DNA of 64,000 bases from Limnoperna fortunei (taxonomy: Eukaryota; Mollusca; Bivalvia; Mytilida; Modiolidae): NCBI GenBank assembly GCA_944474755.1, contig OX104117.1, positions 64,161,522 to 64,225,521 of the forward strand. Reading direction: 5' to 3'. Positions 11,546 to 23,581 of this stretch are shown one piece after another (the first letter of the stretch is position 1; the number at the start of each line of letters is the position of its first letter). The notes beneath the pieces were generated by a model. It saw only the letters and a list, made by a program, of their open reading frames with translations, made no database searches and was not told where the DNA came from. The translations under genes and the position numbers were made by a program.

Positions 11546-12411
11546 TTCTAATCCTTCGGACTATTACTGTTATATATTTACAATTAAGTGAATTTTACTT
11601 TTTTCAAATACTAACAGAGAAAAAACATATCTTAAATTATTATTTGAATATGATACAACAAAACGTATTTACTTTAATCATGTTGTCTGTACTGTCAGAT
11701 GCTGTAACATTCAAAGTCAATAGAAAACTAGTTGAAACTGTTTTAGCGCACTAAAACGGATTTCTCCCCTTCCATAATATCAACAAGGTGGATGCTTTTA
11801 TCTGTGGGGGCAAATATAAGTACTATGAATATCTTTCTACATGGGAGCAAATAAATATACATATTGGAGCTGAACTATACGAATGTGTAGTGTATCGATT
11901 CAATATCAGAAGACAGGATAATTTATACTAAAAATCGAAAAACCTTATATTGATTAAATGCGGGTGTTATTCCAATAAATTACAAGATTTTGCTTCCAGA
12001 TATTATTGTTTTGAAAAAAGAGGTGAGTTATGCGTTCCATCATAATGAACAAAATGGCAATGTTGTATGTTGCTCATCTGAAATATATTCAATAGCCATC
12101 TAATTTTTAGGATACCTCAATTTACGAAAATCCAACGGCTAAAACAATCCAATGGTCCCCAGATACCGTCCTTTCTGTAAGATTTTGTACTACATTTCCT
12201 ACTGGGGTAGTGTTAACTATGAAAATGTTCACATTTTGATTTTGTGAGATTGTTCTCTTGGGGCAAAGGTCAAGGTCACAAGGTCATATGAAGGTAACTG
12301 TGGCACCTCACATATCGTCTCATGATGATACATTCACATGTCAAATATCAAAGCCCTAGGTGTTGAAGTCAATAAATGTGAATTCATATGAACGACGCAA
12401 ATATAAAGTGC
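11546..12411. other. Spacer with a bivalve-type AGGTCA-rich repeat
   Basis: Most of this is plain AT-rich DNA. Around 12265-12290 the sequence aaaggtcaaggtcacaag continues into a third AGGTCA. Together with the surrounding 12165-12350 it resembles a dispersed repeat that I recall as common in bivalve genomes. No gene. Confidence 0.4.
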
Positions 12412-13974
12412 CTATCCAATAAAAGAACGATTTGGTTCCAGGATTGTTGTACAAATTATGTGTAGTTTCCTCATTCTCGTCAATTTTCTTTTCATTATGC
12501 ACTCGCTTGTAGTTGAATTGAACTCGGCTACAGAACAATTTTTAATGTTCGCGCACGTTTGCACACACTCTATAATACTTCTTGCTGAAACTTTTTTCAA
12601 CGTTGTTCCACTGTACTCTTTACCTTCATAAAAACATTCACCGTAAAGGTTTTTCTGTTTCATTTCTAAAACATATTTTTTTTTATAAATAGTATATTTT
12701 TTATCTGTAAATTTCTTTGGTAAAAAACAAACCGATATAAAAGTATATGATGAATAATTTTAAATATTACAACAAAAGCAATATTATGATGACAAGTTTT
12801 AATTGCTGAAGAAGACGAGTACCAAGTAAAATCCGCGACTTTGACAAAAACAAAGTGGAACACATTCTGGCTTTAATAATGCACGTCATAACCATTCTCC
12901 CAACGAGGCCCAATTATTATTGAAGGACGAAATAATGTTAAGTGTTTTTGTTATTGAGAATATATACTTTATGTGAGATGGTTTATTTTTTATAGTTAAT
13001 TGTAGTCGTCTGTTCAGTAGCACTATATGTGCATGTTCACATTTCATTTTGAACAGTCAATAAATTGTAATTGTAATAAATTATATTATATATTTAGTAT
13101 CTAACATTTTACCTTAATTCTGGTTTATTTAACCATATATTTCAACCTCACATATTGTCAATGGTTGAGTGTCGTCCTTCATAATCAGTACAAACCTCCC
13201 AACTGTATTTTTGTGGGAAGGTTACATTGACTAATGTCGTGGCTGCGCTTTGGTAATGACCCATCTTTGTACTGCCTCTTTGAAATGTCGCCCACTTGTC
13301 ACATATACAGCTGTTTTCCTTTATGACATCCACCGCAAATTTGCTAAATTGACTTACTGTTGAGATAGAAACGTAACATTTAACGTCTTAAAGCAAAGGT
13401 TTTCTTATATATTTAAAACTATATGCATATTTCGTTGCATAAATTGATTAGCAACAAACAAAACAACCTTCATAGTTGCGTTCTAACGAGAAGACCTTGC
13501 TTTTATTCTGATTATTTTTCTGCCCTTTAAACAACCTAGCTGTAAAAACGTCCTTTTGGCGGTACATGACATAAATTTTGGATTGTCAAAAACTATTTAA
13601 GAGTTAAAATTTTAAACTTTAACCCTCTTCCTTGATCTAAAAACACCGAAAACTGTCCTATATGAACAACCTGGAAGCCTCAACGGTGAAAAATGTAATG
13701 TGTAATTTTTAAGACAACAATGTTAGTGTTTACCATATTTTGGAAAACAGAATTATACAAGCCCTTTTAATAGATCTCCTTTGGACAGTTTTTAAAACAG
13801 CACAAATGCTCACAACTTGTAAACAGTAAGTAGTAAAGAGAAACCCGGAGATTAAAATTTGTCTTGAATAACTGCATTAGAAGCAGTTTACTTTTGTCGA
13901 AATTGTATAATTACAACTCCTGGTAAGAAATACCACTCATCAAGACAATAAGACGTTTAACAAATATTGAAACC

Positions 13975-14110
13975 ATAATTAAAAATATTTGAAAAATATT
14001 TAAAAGTATTTAAAACATATTTAAACATATTTTTTAAAATATAAAAAAAAAATTTAAACATATTTTTAAAAATAAAAAAAAAATTTAAACATATTTTAAA
14101 GAATATTTAA
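13975..14110. repeat. AT-rich tandem repeat, about 33-bp unit
   Basis: Three imperfect copies of atttaaacatatttt followed by A-runs lie in intron 2 of the lectin-PAN pseudogene. Confidence 0.6.
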
Positions 14111-14428
14111 AATTATTATTGTGGTTTTGAGCTCACGGTGATTTTATTATATTTTTACCACATCAATCTTTGCGTCCATATAAAACGATATCATAGACTG
14201 TATATGTATTGCCGAGATCGACAGCCCACCATGGATTTTGGTCACCGTTAACAGTTTCGGCGCATGTGGTGTTACCATAAACAAAGTTTGTAATGCCATC
14301 TATTGCCTTTTCTGAAGAATATATACCGTAACCTTTCTCTGAAAATGTCGATGACTGCTTGGAATATTTTGCTATTGCAAGATTGTCAGCTGCAAATAAA
14401 TTTAAAAATAAATTTAATATAAAATTAA

Positions 14429-15765
14429 ATGATCAGAATACGATTCCGTTGGGATAATATTTTGCAGCAACTTATGAAACCAAAACTTACTATTGAAAAT
14501 CACAAATCGGTATTGGCCTTCTTTGGTCTCAAAATCAAAGTCGAAGATTGTGATCTCCCTTTATTGTATTGGATACCAAAACTTCACAAAAATCCATACA
14601 AACAGCGTTTCATAGTAGGATCGTCTAAGTGTACTACCAAAACACTATCGCAACTCCTGACCACTATTTTAACAACAGTAAAAACGGACTTCAAAAATAC
14701 AGTGACACTTTCTACTCCATTAGTGGAATAAATGAAATGTGCATGTTATAAAATTCAAAAGACCTGAGAGACATCTTGAGGTCTGGATCTCTTTCACATT
14801 GTAACAGCATTAAAAAATTAAATTTTTCGGCACTGTATACGGCCATCCCTCATATGCAGCTTAAACCAGGCTTAAAGATCTTATAAACGCTGCTTTTTCA
14901 AGAAAAACGGAAAGAGACGATATAAATACCTGGTAATTAGTCATGTCAAAACTTACTAAAGACCAAATCTGTCATATGTTAGATTTTCTGATTGACAACA
15001 TATTCATCATGTTTGGAGGACACATTTTTCAACAGACTGTTGGTATTCCAATGGGTACTAATTGTGCTCCTCTCCTCGCCGACCTGTTTTTGTACTCTTA
15101 TGAGGCTTCCTCCCCCAATAAAAACTGGACGCCATGAAATAGCTGAAAAATTGCTGAAAGTGGCGTTAAACATCATTCAAAACAAACATTAAAAAACATA
15201 CTTCTAGAAATAGACTCTACGACAAACGTGATGACTTCAACTTTCCAATTGTCAACTTCCCGTTCATCGACAGCAACATTCTATCAGCTCCAGCTTATGG
15301 TGTGTACATTTTACGACTTATACGTTATTCTAGATCCTGCGATCGGTATTCCGATTTTCAGACCGATCACTGCTGTTGACTGCTAAACTACTCAAACAAG
15401 GGTTTGTTGTACCTAGGTTGATGTTATCTCTCCAGAAGTTCTATGGTGGTCACCATGACTTAATTGATCGTTATGAGAAATCCAATCTGACATTTTCGCT
15501 GATTCATAGGTAGTGTTTCCTATTCTTGGATTTGACTTTTCCCTAGACATGACAATGAGTAACTCGACGGGTGTCTAATTAGAGGCAGGCACTGTTTCCC
15601 TGTGTGCACCCATGGTTTTTATTGGGTTCGGGTTACTCATTCTTTTTTGTGTTGCGTTTGTCTATATCCGTATTTGTAACTGTCCCTTGACTTTTGGCTC
15701 TTGTTGTTCGGTCGGATTTCTTTGCTATTTTTCTTTCTACAAGAACTTAGAACTAAGGCTGATAC
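14429..15765 (+). mobile_element. Penelope-like retroelement fragment (reverse transcriptase and 3' end)
   Basis: It reads YWIPKLHKNPYKQRF and SSKCTTKT, then HMLDFLIDNIF and VGIPMGTNCAPLLADLF, which are reverse-transcriptase blocks. The catalytic YIDD block is missing, because a SINE tail (15104-15192) takes its place. After it come LYDKRDD-like and NFPF-like remains, the KFYGGHHDLIDRY block, and a 3' UTR (15565-15765) that recurs at 17247 and 29325. Several frameshifts break it. It lies in intron 1 of the lectin-PAN pseudogene, antisense to it. Assignment to Penelope-like elements rests on the G-x-PMG and YIDD style. No GIY-YIG endonuclease is visible. Confidence 0.75.
15104..15192 (+). repeat. 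3' part of a tRNA-type SINE inside the Penelope-like element
   Basis: The sequence ggcttcctcccccaataaa, an ACGCCATGAAATAGC-like stretch and aaagtggcgttaaac match the tail of the SINEs at 31.0 and 46.6 kb. It follows directly after the reverse-transcriptase block LFLYSYE. Confidence 0.75.
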
Positions 15766-15999
15766 AAAGGGTTCTGGAAGGTGAAGTGAAGCAATAGACA
15801 CAATTATATATTTTTAATCAGTGCATCAAAACCTAGTTATTAACTGTGCATAGTTCATAAGATACATGGCTAATATATAATGTATCCAATACATTGTTAC
15901 GAAATACATACCGTAACAGCATGTAATATTTATGTTGAAAATAATAAAGATGACAAGAAAATAGTTTGCTTTACTCATTTCAGGTGTTTGATTCCATAT

Positions 16000-17246
16000 C
16001 TGAAATAACAGACAATATACAATTATACAGACACTGGTTTACGCGTTTGTCGTTATATGTCTACGAATGAATGACAGTCGAAATAAATTCCAATTTATTC
16101 ATGTCTAAAGAAAAGATTTGTATATACGATAATATGTTTGTCAATATTCCTGGTTTAAGTTTTAATATTAATTTGATATAATTAGAGCAATTTCTTATTA
16201 TGTCAATATAATTATTATATACTAAATTGATTCTTTTTTACCCACTTCATTATAATATATACATAACATTGTCAGCATTTGTGCAATTACCTTTACGGTT
16301 CCCGTATTAAAAACAAACCTGCCACAGTTTTAAAATGTTGGTTTTGTTACTTGTGGTAATCCGTATCGTTATTATCCATTAAGGTTGGGTTTAACTACAC
16401 ATTATATTCAACAAATACACGTTGACAGCGGATTAAACCAAATTTATAACATTTTTGCAATTAATTACGAATGTTAAATCTTTTCTGAAACCATTATTAC
16501 AAAATTGTGTATTTTATCGAGTCAACGTTATTATAGGTGACCAACAAAAAATAAGTAAATGAAAAATAGCTAAATTAGTAAAACACTAATTCGTTGCTAA
16601 TGCTTTTATTTTGAAGTGCATTAACAAACAAATGTAGTAATATGAATATTACAAAAGAGAAGATTATAACTAACTAAAAGAAAAAAATATATCCGTATTA
16701 TTTTAATCCAGGAATTGGAACGCATAATTAGAACGAGTTAACAAAGCAAAACTAAAAAAACAACATGAAACTGTATTGATTTACATTTGCAGATTAACAT
16801 ACTTTCAAAGTTTTGCTTACTATGATAGGGAATAAAACTTACATTGTCGAGACACTAAGCCAACCTTTTGCCCTCACTATGCTCAGTCCTTTAGGCTATA
16901 TAAAATGTAGCTTCAAAAACAGAGATGAATACATTTAAAGACATGTATACACTTGACAGGGTTTAAATATAAGATTATGTTAAATAAGACTATTTTTCAA
17001 TTTGATTCGATAGAATTAGACGACTAGAAGCTATTGTGAAATTTTATATTTGCATCTCGTCCTTATGAAATAATTATAAGTGATTAAAAGCATTTTAAGT
17101 AACATGGCGAGATTTAATAACCTTTGTTATTATTTTAACTAAAATCCTATTCAAAATTTTACTTCAAGCGATTCAAATTCACTTACCATAATGTGTTTTA
17201 GATAATTATTAATAAAGCTTTTAATACACAACATATTACATTGCAA
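16000..17246. other. AT-rich spacer upstream of the lectin-PAN pseudogene
   Basis: No gene or element seen. It would hold the pseudogene's 5' UTR exon and promoter, which I cannot place. Confidence 0.45.
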
Positions 17247-17870
17247 AGAAACCGACCAAAGAACAAGATCGAGGGACGATTACAATTGCTAATGAAGCCG
17301 AACATATACAACAAGAAGCAAAAAATCAATGGATTTTACAAATCCGGATTTGGAAAAACATATACAATGAAACAAAAGTAAAAAAGGTGAGTAACCCTAA
17401 ACCAATACCAAAATGGGTGCACTCAGGTGCTCGGGTCAAGAAACAGTGCCTGCCTCTAATTAGTCACCGGTCGAGTTACTCATTGTCATGTCTTGGAAAG
17501 ACTACCTATGACTCAGCTAAAATGTCCGAAGTTCTAGATTTCCCATAACATTTAATTAAGTCATGGTGACGGCCACAGTTCTCAAAAGAGATAACATCAA
17601 CCTAGATACAACAAATCCTAGTTTGATTACCTTAGAAGTCAACAGCAGTGACCGGTCTAGAAACTTGGAATATTAATTGCAGAATCTAGCATAACGCATA
17701 AGTTGCGAAATGTACACAACATGCGCCGGAACTGCTGGAATGTTGGTATCTGTGAACGAAAAGTTGACAGTTGGAAAGTTATATATCAGGACCAGTTACC
17801 AGGTATTGACATCGTCTCATTTGTTTTCCTTGAACTCTTTAAACCTGGTTTAAGCCTCAAATTGAAATGA
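17247..17870 (-). mobile_element. Penelope-like element, 3'-end fragment
   Basis: On the minus strand it repeats the 3' end of the element at 14.4-15.8 kb: the region coding for the FPIVNFPF and HHDLI blocks, the conserved stretch with gagtaactcga and tctaattagaggcaggcac, and the 3' UTR motif near 17250-17360. Stops occur in all frames. Confidence 0.7.
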
Positions 17871-18179
17871 TAGTGTAGTGTGTCAAAAATTCAAAAATTG
17901 TAATGCTGTTACATACTAATTGTTATGAAATACCTGAAAACAGAAACCATTAAAACTAATGTAACCTTAATCGAAAATCATTTAGAAAACGCGACGACTT
18001 TTTATCGCATTCAGCGCATGAGGAATGTTTAGCAGCACAAGTTTGCTAAAACAAAATTAATGAAATTATATTGTTATCCATATCTATAACTTGATATTCT
18101 GGAATTAAAGAAAAAGATATGACATTTCATTCCATTCAAACCGTTAACATGGTTGTAACCGCCTTTTCGTTTGGCTGTT

Positions 18180-18300
18180 TTTGTTTGAACGTTGTTTAAC
18201 GCCACTTTCAGCAATTTTTCACCTATATCATGGCGTCTACTTTTTATTGGGGGTGGATGCCGGAGTACCCGTAGAAAACCTCCACCTTAACCCTTCCCTC
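18180..18300 (-). repeat. SINE, 3' half
   Basis: Minus-strand copy of the SINE tail (ccaataaaaagtagacgcc, then gaaagtggcgttaaac) with the adjoining GGTTTTCTACGGGTA-like segment. The tRNA head is missing. Confidence 0.7.
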
Positions 18301-19373
18301 CTGTAAAATAAAAAGGATTTTGTTTCCAAATTGTTTCAACTAAAATGAACATCTTTTCAATTCTTGTACATATACAGTTATCAGTTTTACTGGATAGTAA
18401 TTTTTTCTATTTAACAAATGTCATCTAAATCAATAATTTTCTAAATCTTAAAAATACTTAACTGTGTTCCGTGTTCAATTATTCGAAGAATTCCATTCAT
18501 ACGGAATTAATGACCACATTTTGTTTATTTCCTTTTGTAAAGGAATATTTTGTATTAATCAATAAAAAACGTAAATAAGGCAATATTTTCAATTTCAGGC
18601 AATAATGCGACTCATTCGATTTTATTAACTGCTAACTCTAATATGACGTGCCTAAAACGATTTTGAGTCCACATCTGTGGTAAAACGAGTATATACTACG
18701 TCAACGTCCTAAGCTATTAGTACTCTTTATGGCGCCGTCATAGTAAATTTTTTCACATATTTGAAAGACGTCACGATTAACTTTGTGTTCTAAACGGCCA
18801 ACAAGTCCCGCAACTCATAGTTAGCCCAAAAAGTTAGTGTATCGAAACACATATACATCGTAGGCGGAGCCCCTATTTAACCGCTTCAAGTAATTTCAGG
18901 AAATTTTGCATGGAAGCACATAGGAATATTAGCATGAAAAACAATGTTTGGGTTTTTTGTTTGTTTGCTGGTTTGTTTGTTTGTTTGTTCGTTTTTGTTT
19001 GTTTGTTTTGTTTTTTTTTTTGGCTGTTTTGTAGTAGCATAAATATAAAGTATAAAATTTCCTTATAGGTAATAGCATCCTTTAAAGTTGGATGCTGGTT
19101 TATGACCCTAATTAATATATCAAATGCTACTGGAAACATCTTATAGTTGTTTATATTCTGTACTGAGTACGAGGACTGTTATTTGAAGAGAAACGTTGCC
19201 AAAAACATTATTTTTTATGCATTGGATTAAAATTCAATTGCAAGGAAATTAGCATCGTTCTTTCTATTTTCAGGACTATAATTCCAGGATTAAGCTCAAG
19301 AGTTGATTAAAATATATATTAATAACAGACCTTGCATCGTTATGTAGCTGATGCGTATTATATATTCTGTAGG
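18301..19373. other. Spacer with a GTTT microsatellite
   Basis: A GTTT-rich simple repeat spans about 18950-19020. The stretch 18640-18870 is richer in GC than its surroundings and may be element-derived, but no frame is readable. Confidence 0.4.
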
Positions 19374-19862
19374 CGTTCTTAGGAGAAAACAAAGACGCAT
19401 ACACGGAGCTATTGACGGATATTCAGGGAGACTATTTTCACCATGCAGTAACAATAATCCAACAATAATCTGAAAGTACTTTCTTGGTGCAGTACAGCAG
19501 TTGGTAGGTCAAATGACTTGCCGGTGTGATCTAGGAACAGAAAATACTGAATTAGAAGTGATCCAAGTATTACTACATTCTATTCATAACACCATGCGCG
19601 AAAATTGTTTTTTGCTGTACGGATAGAGCACTTTGAATCTGCGCATTGATTCACGGTGGAGTATATTACGTCGATAGACTGCCGATTGGTGGATGACATT
19701 TTTAAGGACCTCCGTGATACATATTTTTTCGACAATAGTGACCCATTGCATTTTAATTGCATTAGATACTGTTTTATGGACGTAATTGCATAAAGTTGTT
19801 GTACAATGGAATCAACATAGGATGCAGGTATTAGACTAATTTGATAATGAAAATATTTGAAA
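19374..19862 (+). pseudogene. rve/DDE integrase-type transposase core, degenerate
   Basis: Translation gives HGAIDGYSGRLF, SNNNPTII (then a stop), GTEN preceded by an aspartate (CDLGTEN), LLYG, STLNLRIDSRW, TADWWMTF and, after a one-base frame change, FKDLRDTYFFDNSDPLHF and finally VQWNQHR. The order IDGYS, D-x-GTEN, RI(E/D)S-W and DWW is that of the integrase catalytic core found in many uncharacterised invertebrate integrase-domain ORFs. The first two acidic catalytic residues are present. The third is Asp where Glu is usual. At least two stops and one frameshift make it dead. No LTRs or terminal repeats are visible around it, and the N-terminal part is not recognisable upstream. Confidence 0.78.
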
Positions 19863-20317
19863 ATGTCGTAATTTGACAGGTAAAAATATTGAACAGTTCA
19901 ACCTAATTATAGTAATTTTTCATTATTTGACTCTTTCTTTGTATGTTTTTAGGTCTGCGAGTCATAGATATATGTTGATTTCGTTTATTTTCGGTGAGAA
20001 ATGTACATTCATGAGATCGCGATCGTGTGGGACATCTATCAACACATGATACCTCTGAAATAATATGTCCACTGCTAAATATCATTTATTTCAGAAGACA
20101 CGAACCCATTTCTGTCTGAAGAGTACTTTTAGCTTGAATGAAGGTAATTTTCAGTAGAAAAGCAGTTCACGCAATGTTTTATCATTGTTATCAAAGCTCC
20201 TTTTATACAGTGAAATATATATAAGCCAAACCTTTTTATGAAGAGAAATAGAAAAAACTCCCATGTGCAATATATTTTGAATATTAAAAAGTATGTTCAA
20301 AATGTTTTATAGTAATT
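19863..20317. other. AT-rich spacer
   Basis: Nothing recognised between the integrase relic and the foldback element. Confidence 0.5.
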
Positions 20318-20465
20318 AAGGAATGACTGTCATATTTTTCCGGTCTATGAAGAAATAACCTCAATCACGTGGTGCACACTAAATAACCCGATTAGCATTT
20401 TTAAGTGTGCACCACGGTGTTGAGGTTATTTCGAATAGACCGAAAAAATATGACAGTCATTCCTT
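20318..20465. mobile_element. Foldback (MITE-like) element
   Basis: Arms of about 62 bases (20318-20380 and 20404-20465) are near-perfect inverted copies separated by 23 bases. Each arm carries GTGCACCAC-type and GTCTAT-type words in mirrored order. The ends read aaggaatgactgtcat and its complement. The transcript would form a long hairpin. From memory, this sequence type is abundant in mussel genomes. Confidence 0.85.
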
Positions 20466-21330
20466 ATAATTTAATTGAAAGGTATTATTTTACTGTAGAA
20501 AGACATCATCTATTGCACTGAGGTGCAAATCAATCGGTTGCTTTATAAAATTGAGAAGTCTTCTCATCAATAATTAAGGGTCATTACATAAAACAATGTA
20601 AAACCAAAAATTACTTTTTTATTTCAATGAAATAAACATTGCTTGATTAAATTGTCACTATAAATAAAAACAATTTAAGAACCGAAATTACGGACTGTTT
20701 AATAAGAGTGAACAAGTACTAAGGATCTGCATACCAAGTTTCATTGACTAGGGCGTTCAATTCTTGAAATACGGTTTATCTAAAAAAACATTAACCTTGT
20801 CATTTCATCTATTGGAAAATATCAGTCACACAACAGGAAATTCATTCTACGTCAAGGTCAAATGAAGTTTAATTCACTAAGGGTCTATAGTTCTGAGTTT
20901 CTCATAAAACTATAACCTTGCTATTAAACTTTTCAAAGTTTCTTCCACAGAATGAAGTCATGGTCACGGGAAAAGATTACAGATACGTAGACCATAACCC
21001 GAAGTATCTGTATATCAAATATCAGATGTAAAGGAACAATGCTTTTCAAAAATTCATTCTAATCAAAAATTGTAAGAGTATTTACAATTCAATGCACAAA
21101 ATTAACAAAGTCATAAATGGGAAAAAGTGAGGTCACTGTCAGTTGGCAGGTAACAAAATGGCATCTATTTTTCAAAATGTATCTGTTGACCAAATGTGGT
21201 GGGTCTGGCTATCATGGTTACTGAGAAACGAATTAACCATTAAAAACAAAAGGCAAAAATAGATACAGTTTACAGTTGTTGAAGCATAAAAATGAGGTCA
21301 ATGTGACATTACACGGTTAAGATGTGTAGA
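20466..21330. other. AT-rich spacer with scattered AGGTCA words
   Basis: No gene. Repeated pieces such as gtcaaggtcaaatg suggest the same repeat family as at 12.27 kb, strongly decayed. Confidence 0.35.
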
Positions 21331-23115
21331 ACATATGCAAATATAGAAGAAGCACACAACAGCCTGAAGAACACAAAACAGCATAATGAAGCATACAACA
21401 GTCTGGCTTCTAGATTGAAGCCGACTGTCCAGGAGTTGTTTAATGCACAGCTAATTAGCCTTATGACACTTGTGACTTTAACTTACATTCTATTATTAAA
21501 TCCGATAAGAATAACTGGTCACTCGAATTTATTTTTAAATGACACATTATGGACTTATAAATTATATAATTATGTTTATGTATCTTTTCTATGCAGTCAT
21601 AGTAAATAATGTCATGTCGTCGTGGTATGATTTACTTGAAAGATCAGTGAAATATGAGGTACCTCGGTATGAAAGGTCAGTTGTATTAATAGAGTAGTAA
21701 TGAATGGATTTTTATAACTTTACTATGTGTTTATAACTATGGAGTAAATTGGAAATTGTAAAAAGTTTTGTATATATGAATTTTGTGTCTATTATAAATG
21801 AAATTAGTAGACCACGCAAATATGTTCACATACTCTACAATTTATTACTAATTGTCATGCAGCAAACATTTAACACACTAACGACCATGTGATATACACA
21901 AAGAATTTAAATGACAAGTAACAAATAAAGCGAATACGATATAATTTTTGTCATCAATAATTCATTGCAAAACAATTCAATACTCAAAAGGTTTACATAA
22001 TATTTTTGCTTAAAAGGTTTTGCAGACAGCTTTAACGACATTTTCCGCAAAGACCATATGGTTTATTGACTACAACATTTGTCTAAAAATGTCCTCTGTA
22101 CTAAACCTTTTTTATATATCCTAAACTCCAATATTAACCAATCAGATAGCTGAAAACGTTTTAGGAAAATTTTAATTTGAGAAGTTTTATATAACTAGGA
22201 CTGTGAAATTACGGAGAATTTCAGAATACAATCAGTTGACAGTACGGGCAAAAATAGATAAAAATTTTAAAAACAAAAGAAGACGTTTGATGTGTTGCTT
22301 TACATATAAACATTATCTTTATAGTCCACATGCTTCTTCCGTGTTAAGGCGAGCGGTTAAACGTAATTGGTATTTTTCAACCCGTATGTATAAAATGTTT
22401 TAAAGAGCGCAAACATTATAACTAAAGTTTTACTGAAAATCATCTGTACTAAATTCAGCAATGTTGTTTCACAACTTATCGTTATTTCGATTACAAAAAT
22501 GCCACCTAATAATTGCCGTATCTCGTTTTTACCTCTGTTCGGAAAGTATAGTGTACGAATACATTGGAAATCATTTACAATCATTTAATGTAAAAGAGCA
22601 CTAACTGGTTCTATTTATATCAGGATTTTACCAAACCTTTTATTTGTATGCATATGATCGGAAATAAATAGCTCTATTTTGAACAGGTTAAACAATTTGT
22701 CGCAATCGTAGTGTTGACACAACAGTGGTGATTAACAACGAGCGACGAGTCTCTGATAAACAATTCACAATATGAACTTATATTTAGGTAGTCTGGTCAT
22801 TACTTTGATTAGAAAATGATTCTATCTGACAAAGATAATATATATTCACAGTCCTCTTTTTTTAATATTCTTATTTTTCGGTACTGTTTTTACCCTTTTT
22901 GTTATTTTATTCGTCAAATAAAATATAATAATTTTTTATGTAAATGAATTTTTCCTCCGGGTTTACAAAAATCCTGGCAATATTTTGGTTGTCCTTCTCT
23001 TGATAAACCCACAAGTTCAATAATTCTAGGAACCAATGACAACAATGAATTCAATCCTGTTTTCAATTGAGAGAAACAATCTTAATTCTTCATTGTCCAA
23101 CGTAAATATTTTTTT
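21330..23115 (+). repeat. Long dispersed repeat, copy 1 (copy 2 at 58.3-61.2 kb)
   Basis: Blocks shared in the same order and orientation are: gcctgaagaacac...cttctagattgaag (21.33-21.66 kb, partner 58.34-58.65); atataaacattatctttatag...tgttaaggcgag (22.10-22.37, partner 59.13-59.38); caattcacaatatgaa...ctgtttttaccc (22.75-22.90, partner 60.74-60.90); and caataattctaggaacc...cattgtccaacgtaa (23.01-23.11, partner 61.11-61.21). A small MITE (about 22085-22200) is part of it. No coding frame survives. Confidence 0.75.
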
Positions 23116-23581
23116 AACTTTTACGAGTCAATAAAGGTAATGTTCAACATCTTCTCATTGTTTATTCTCCATTAAAGAATTTTTAATTTCAAACTTTTAT
23201 TTATTCATTATTAATTACTGATTTTATGGATAATTTCAATGATAATCATGTTTAATTATTATTGACAGTATAGTCAATTTCTGTTGGTTATATTTCCATG
23301 TGATTTCAAATCATTTTACACTACATGAGGACCAACTGTCCTCATGTGACAAATGTTGACTTGCCGATGTTGACCGCTAAAAAACAAGATGGCGGCTTTT
23401 TTCCCCTTCAAAATTATTCATGCAATTTAATATAATTATGCCCGAAACGTGAAAGCTAAAGTTGAAACTGTTTTTATAATACTTGTAATTCTTAACGATA
23501 CTTTTGTGTTTTGATGTGCTCCTTTACAACGGAGAAAAATAAGTTACTATTTTCGTGTATAACGCCACGCTCGTCTGCAGG
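23116..23581. other. Spacer before the Crypton
   Basis: It holds a short hairpin (atgaggaccaactgtcctcat, 23325-23345 region) and the leader of the recombinase relic. The bases just before its coding part (tctgcag, then gtttgcg) could be a splice acceptor. Confidence 0.4.

Larger units (their letters stand above)
12412..15999 (-). pseudogene. Lectin-PAN pseudogene: signal peptide, FTP lectin domain, PAN-like domain
   Basis: It has all four coding exons of the intact gene at 37.4-40.9 kb, in order on the minus strand. Exon 1 is 15978-15912 (signal peptide, MSKANYF start, donor GTATGT). Exon 2 is 14389-14159 (first half of the lectin domain: AIDG, NPWWAVDLG, LYGRKD). Exon 3 is 13356-13134 (CDKWATF, GSTKMGHYQ). 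Exon 4 is 12665-12412 (PAN-like, cysteines kept). A conserved acceptor at 16001-16000 implies a 5' UTR intron. Exon junctions keep phase 1. Lesions: TGA at 14165-14163 replaces the first of the adjacent cysteines after RKD; exon 3 has one extra base before GRFV and then runs to an early stop; exon 4 has a one-base loss in an A-run and a later one-base gain that restores the original stop. Intron 1 carries a Penelope-like fragment on the opposite strand. Loss of function is likely unless some lesions are assembly errors. Confidence 0.85.

Noticed and set aside
21322..21609. 95-residue plus-strand ORF
   Set aside because: It lies inside the dispersed repeat, and the second copy of the repeat does not keep the frame.
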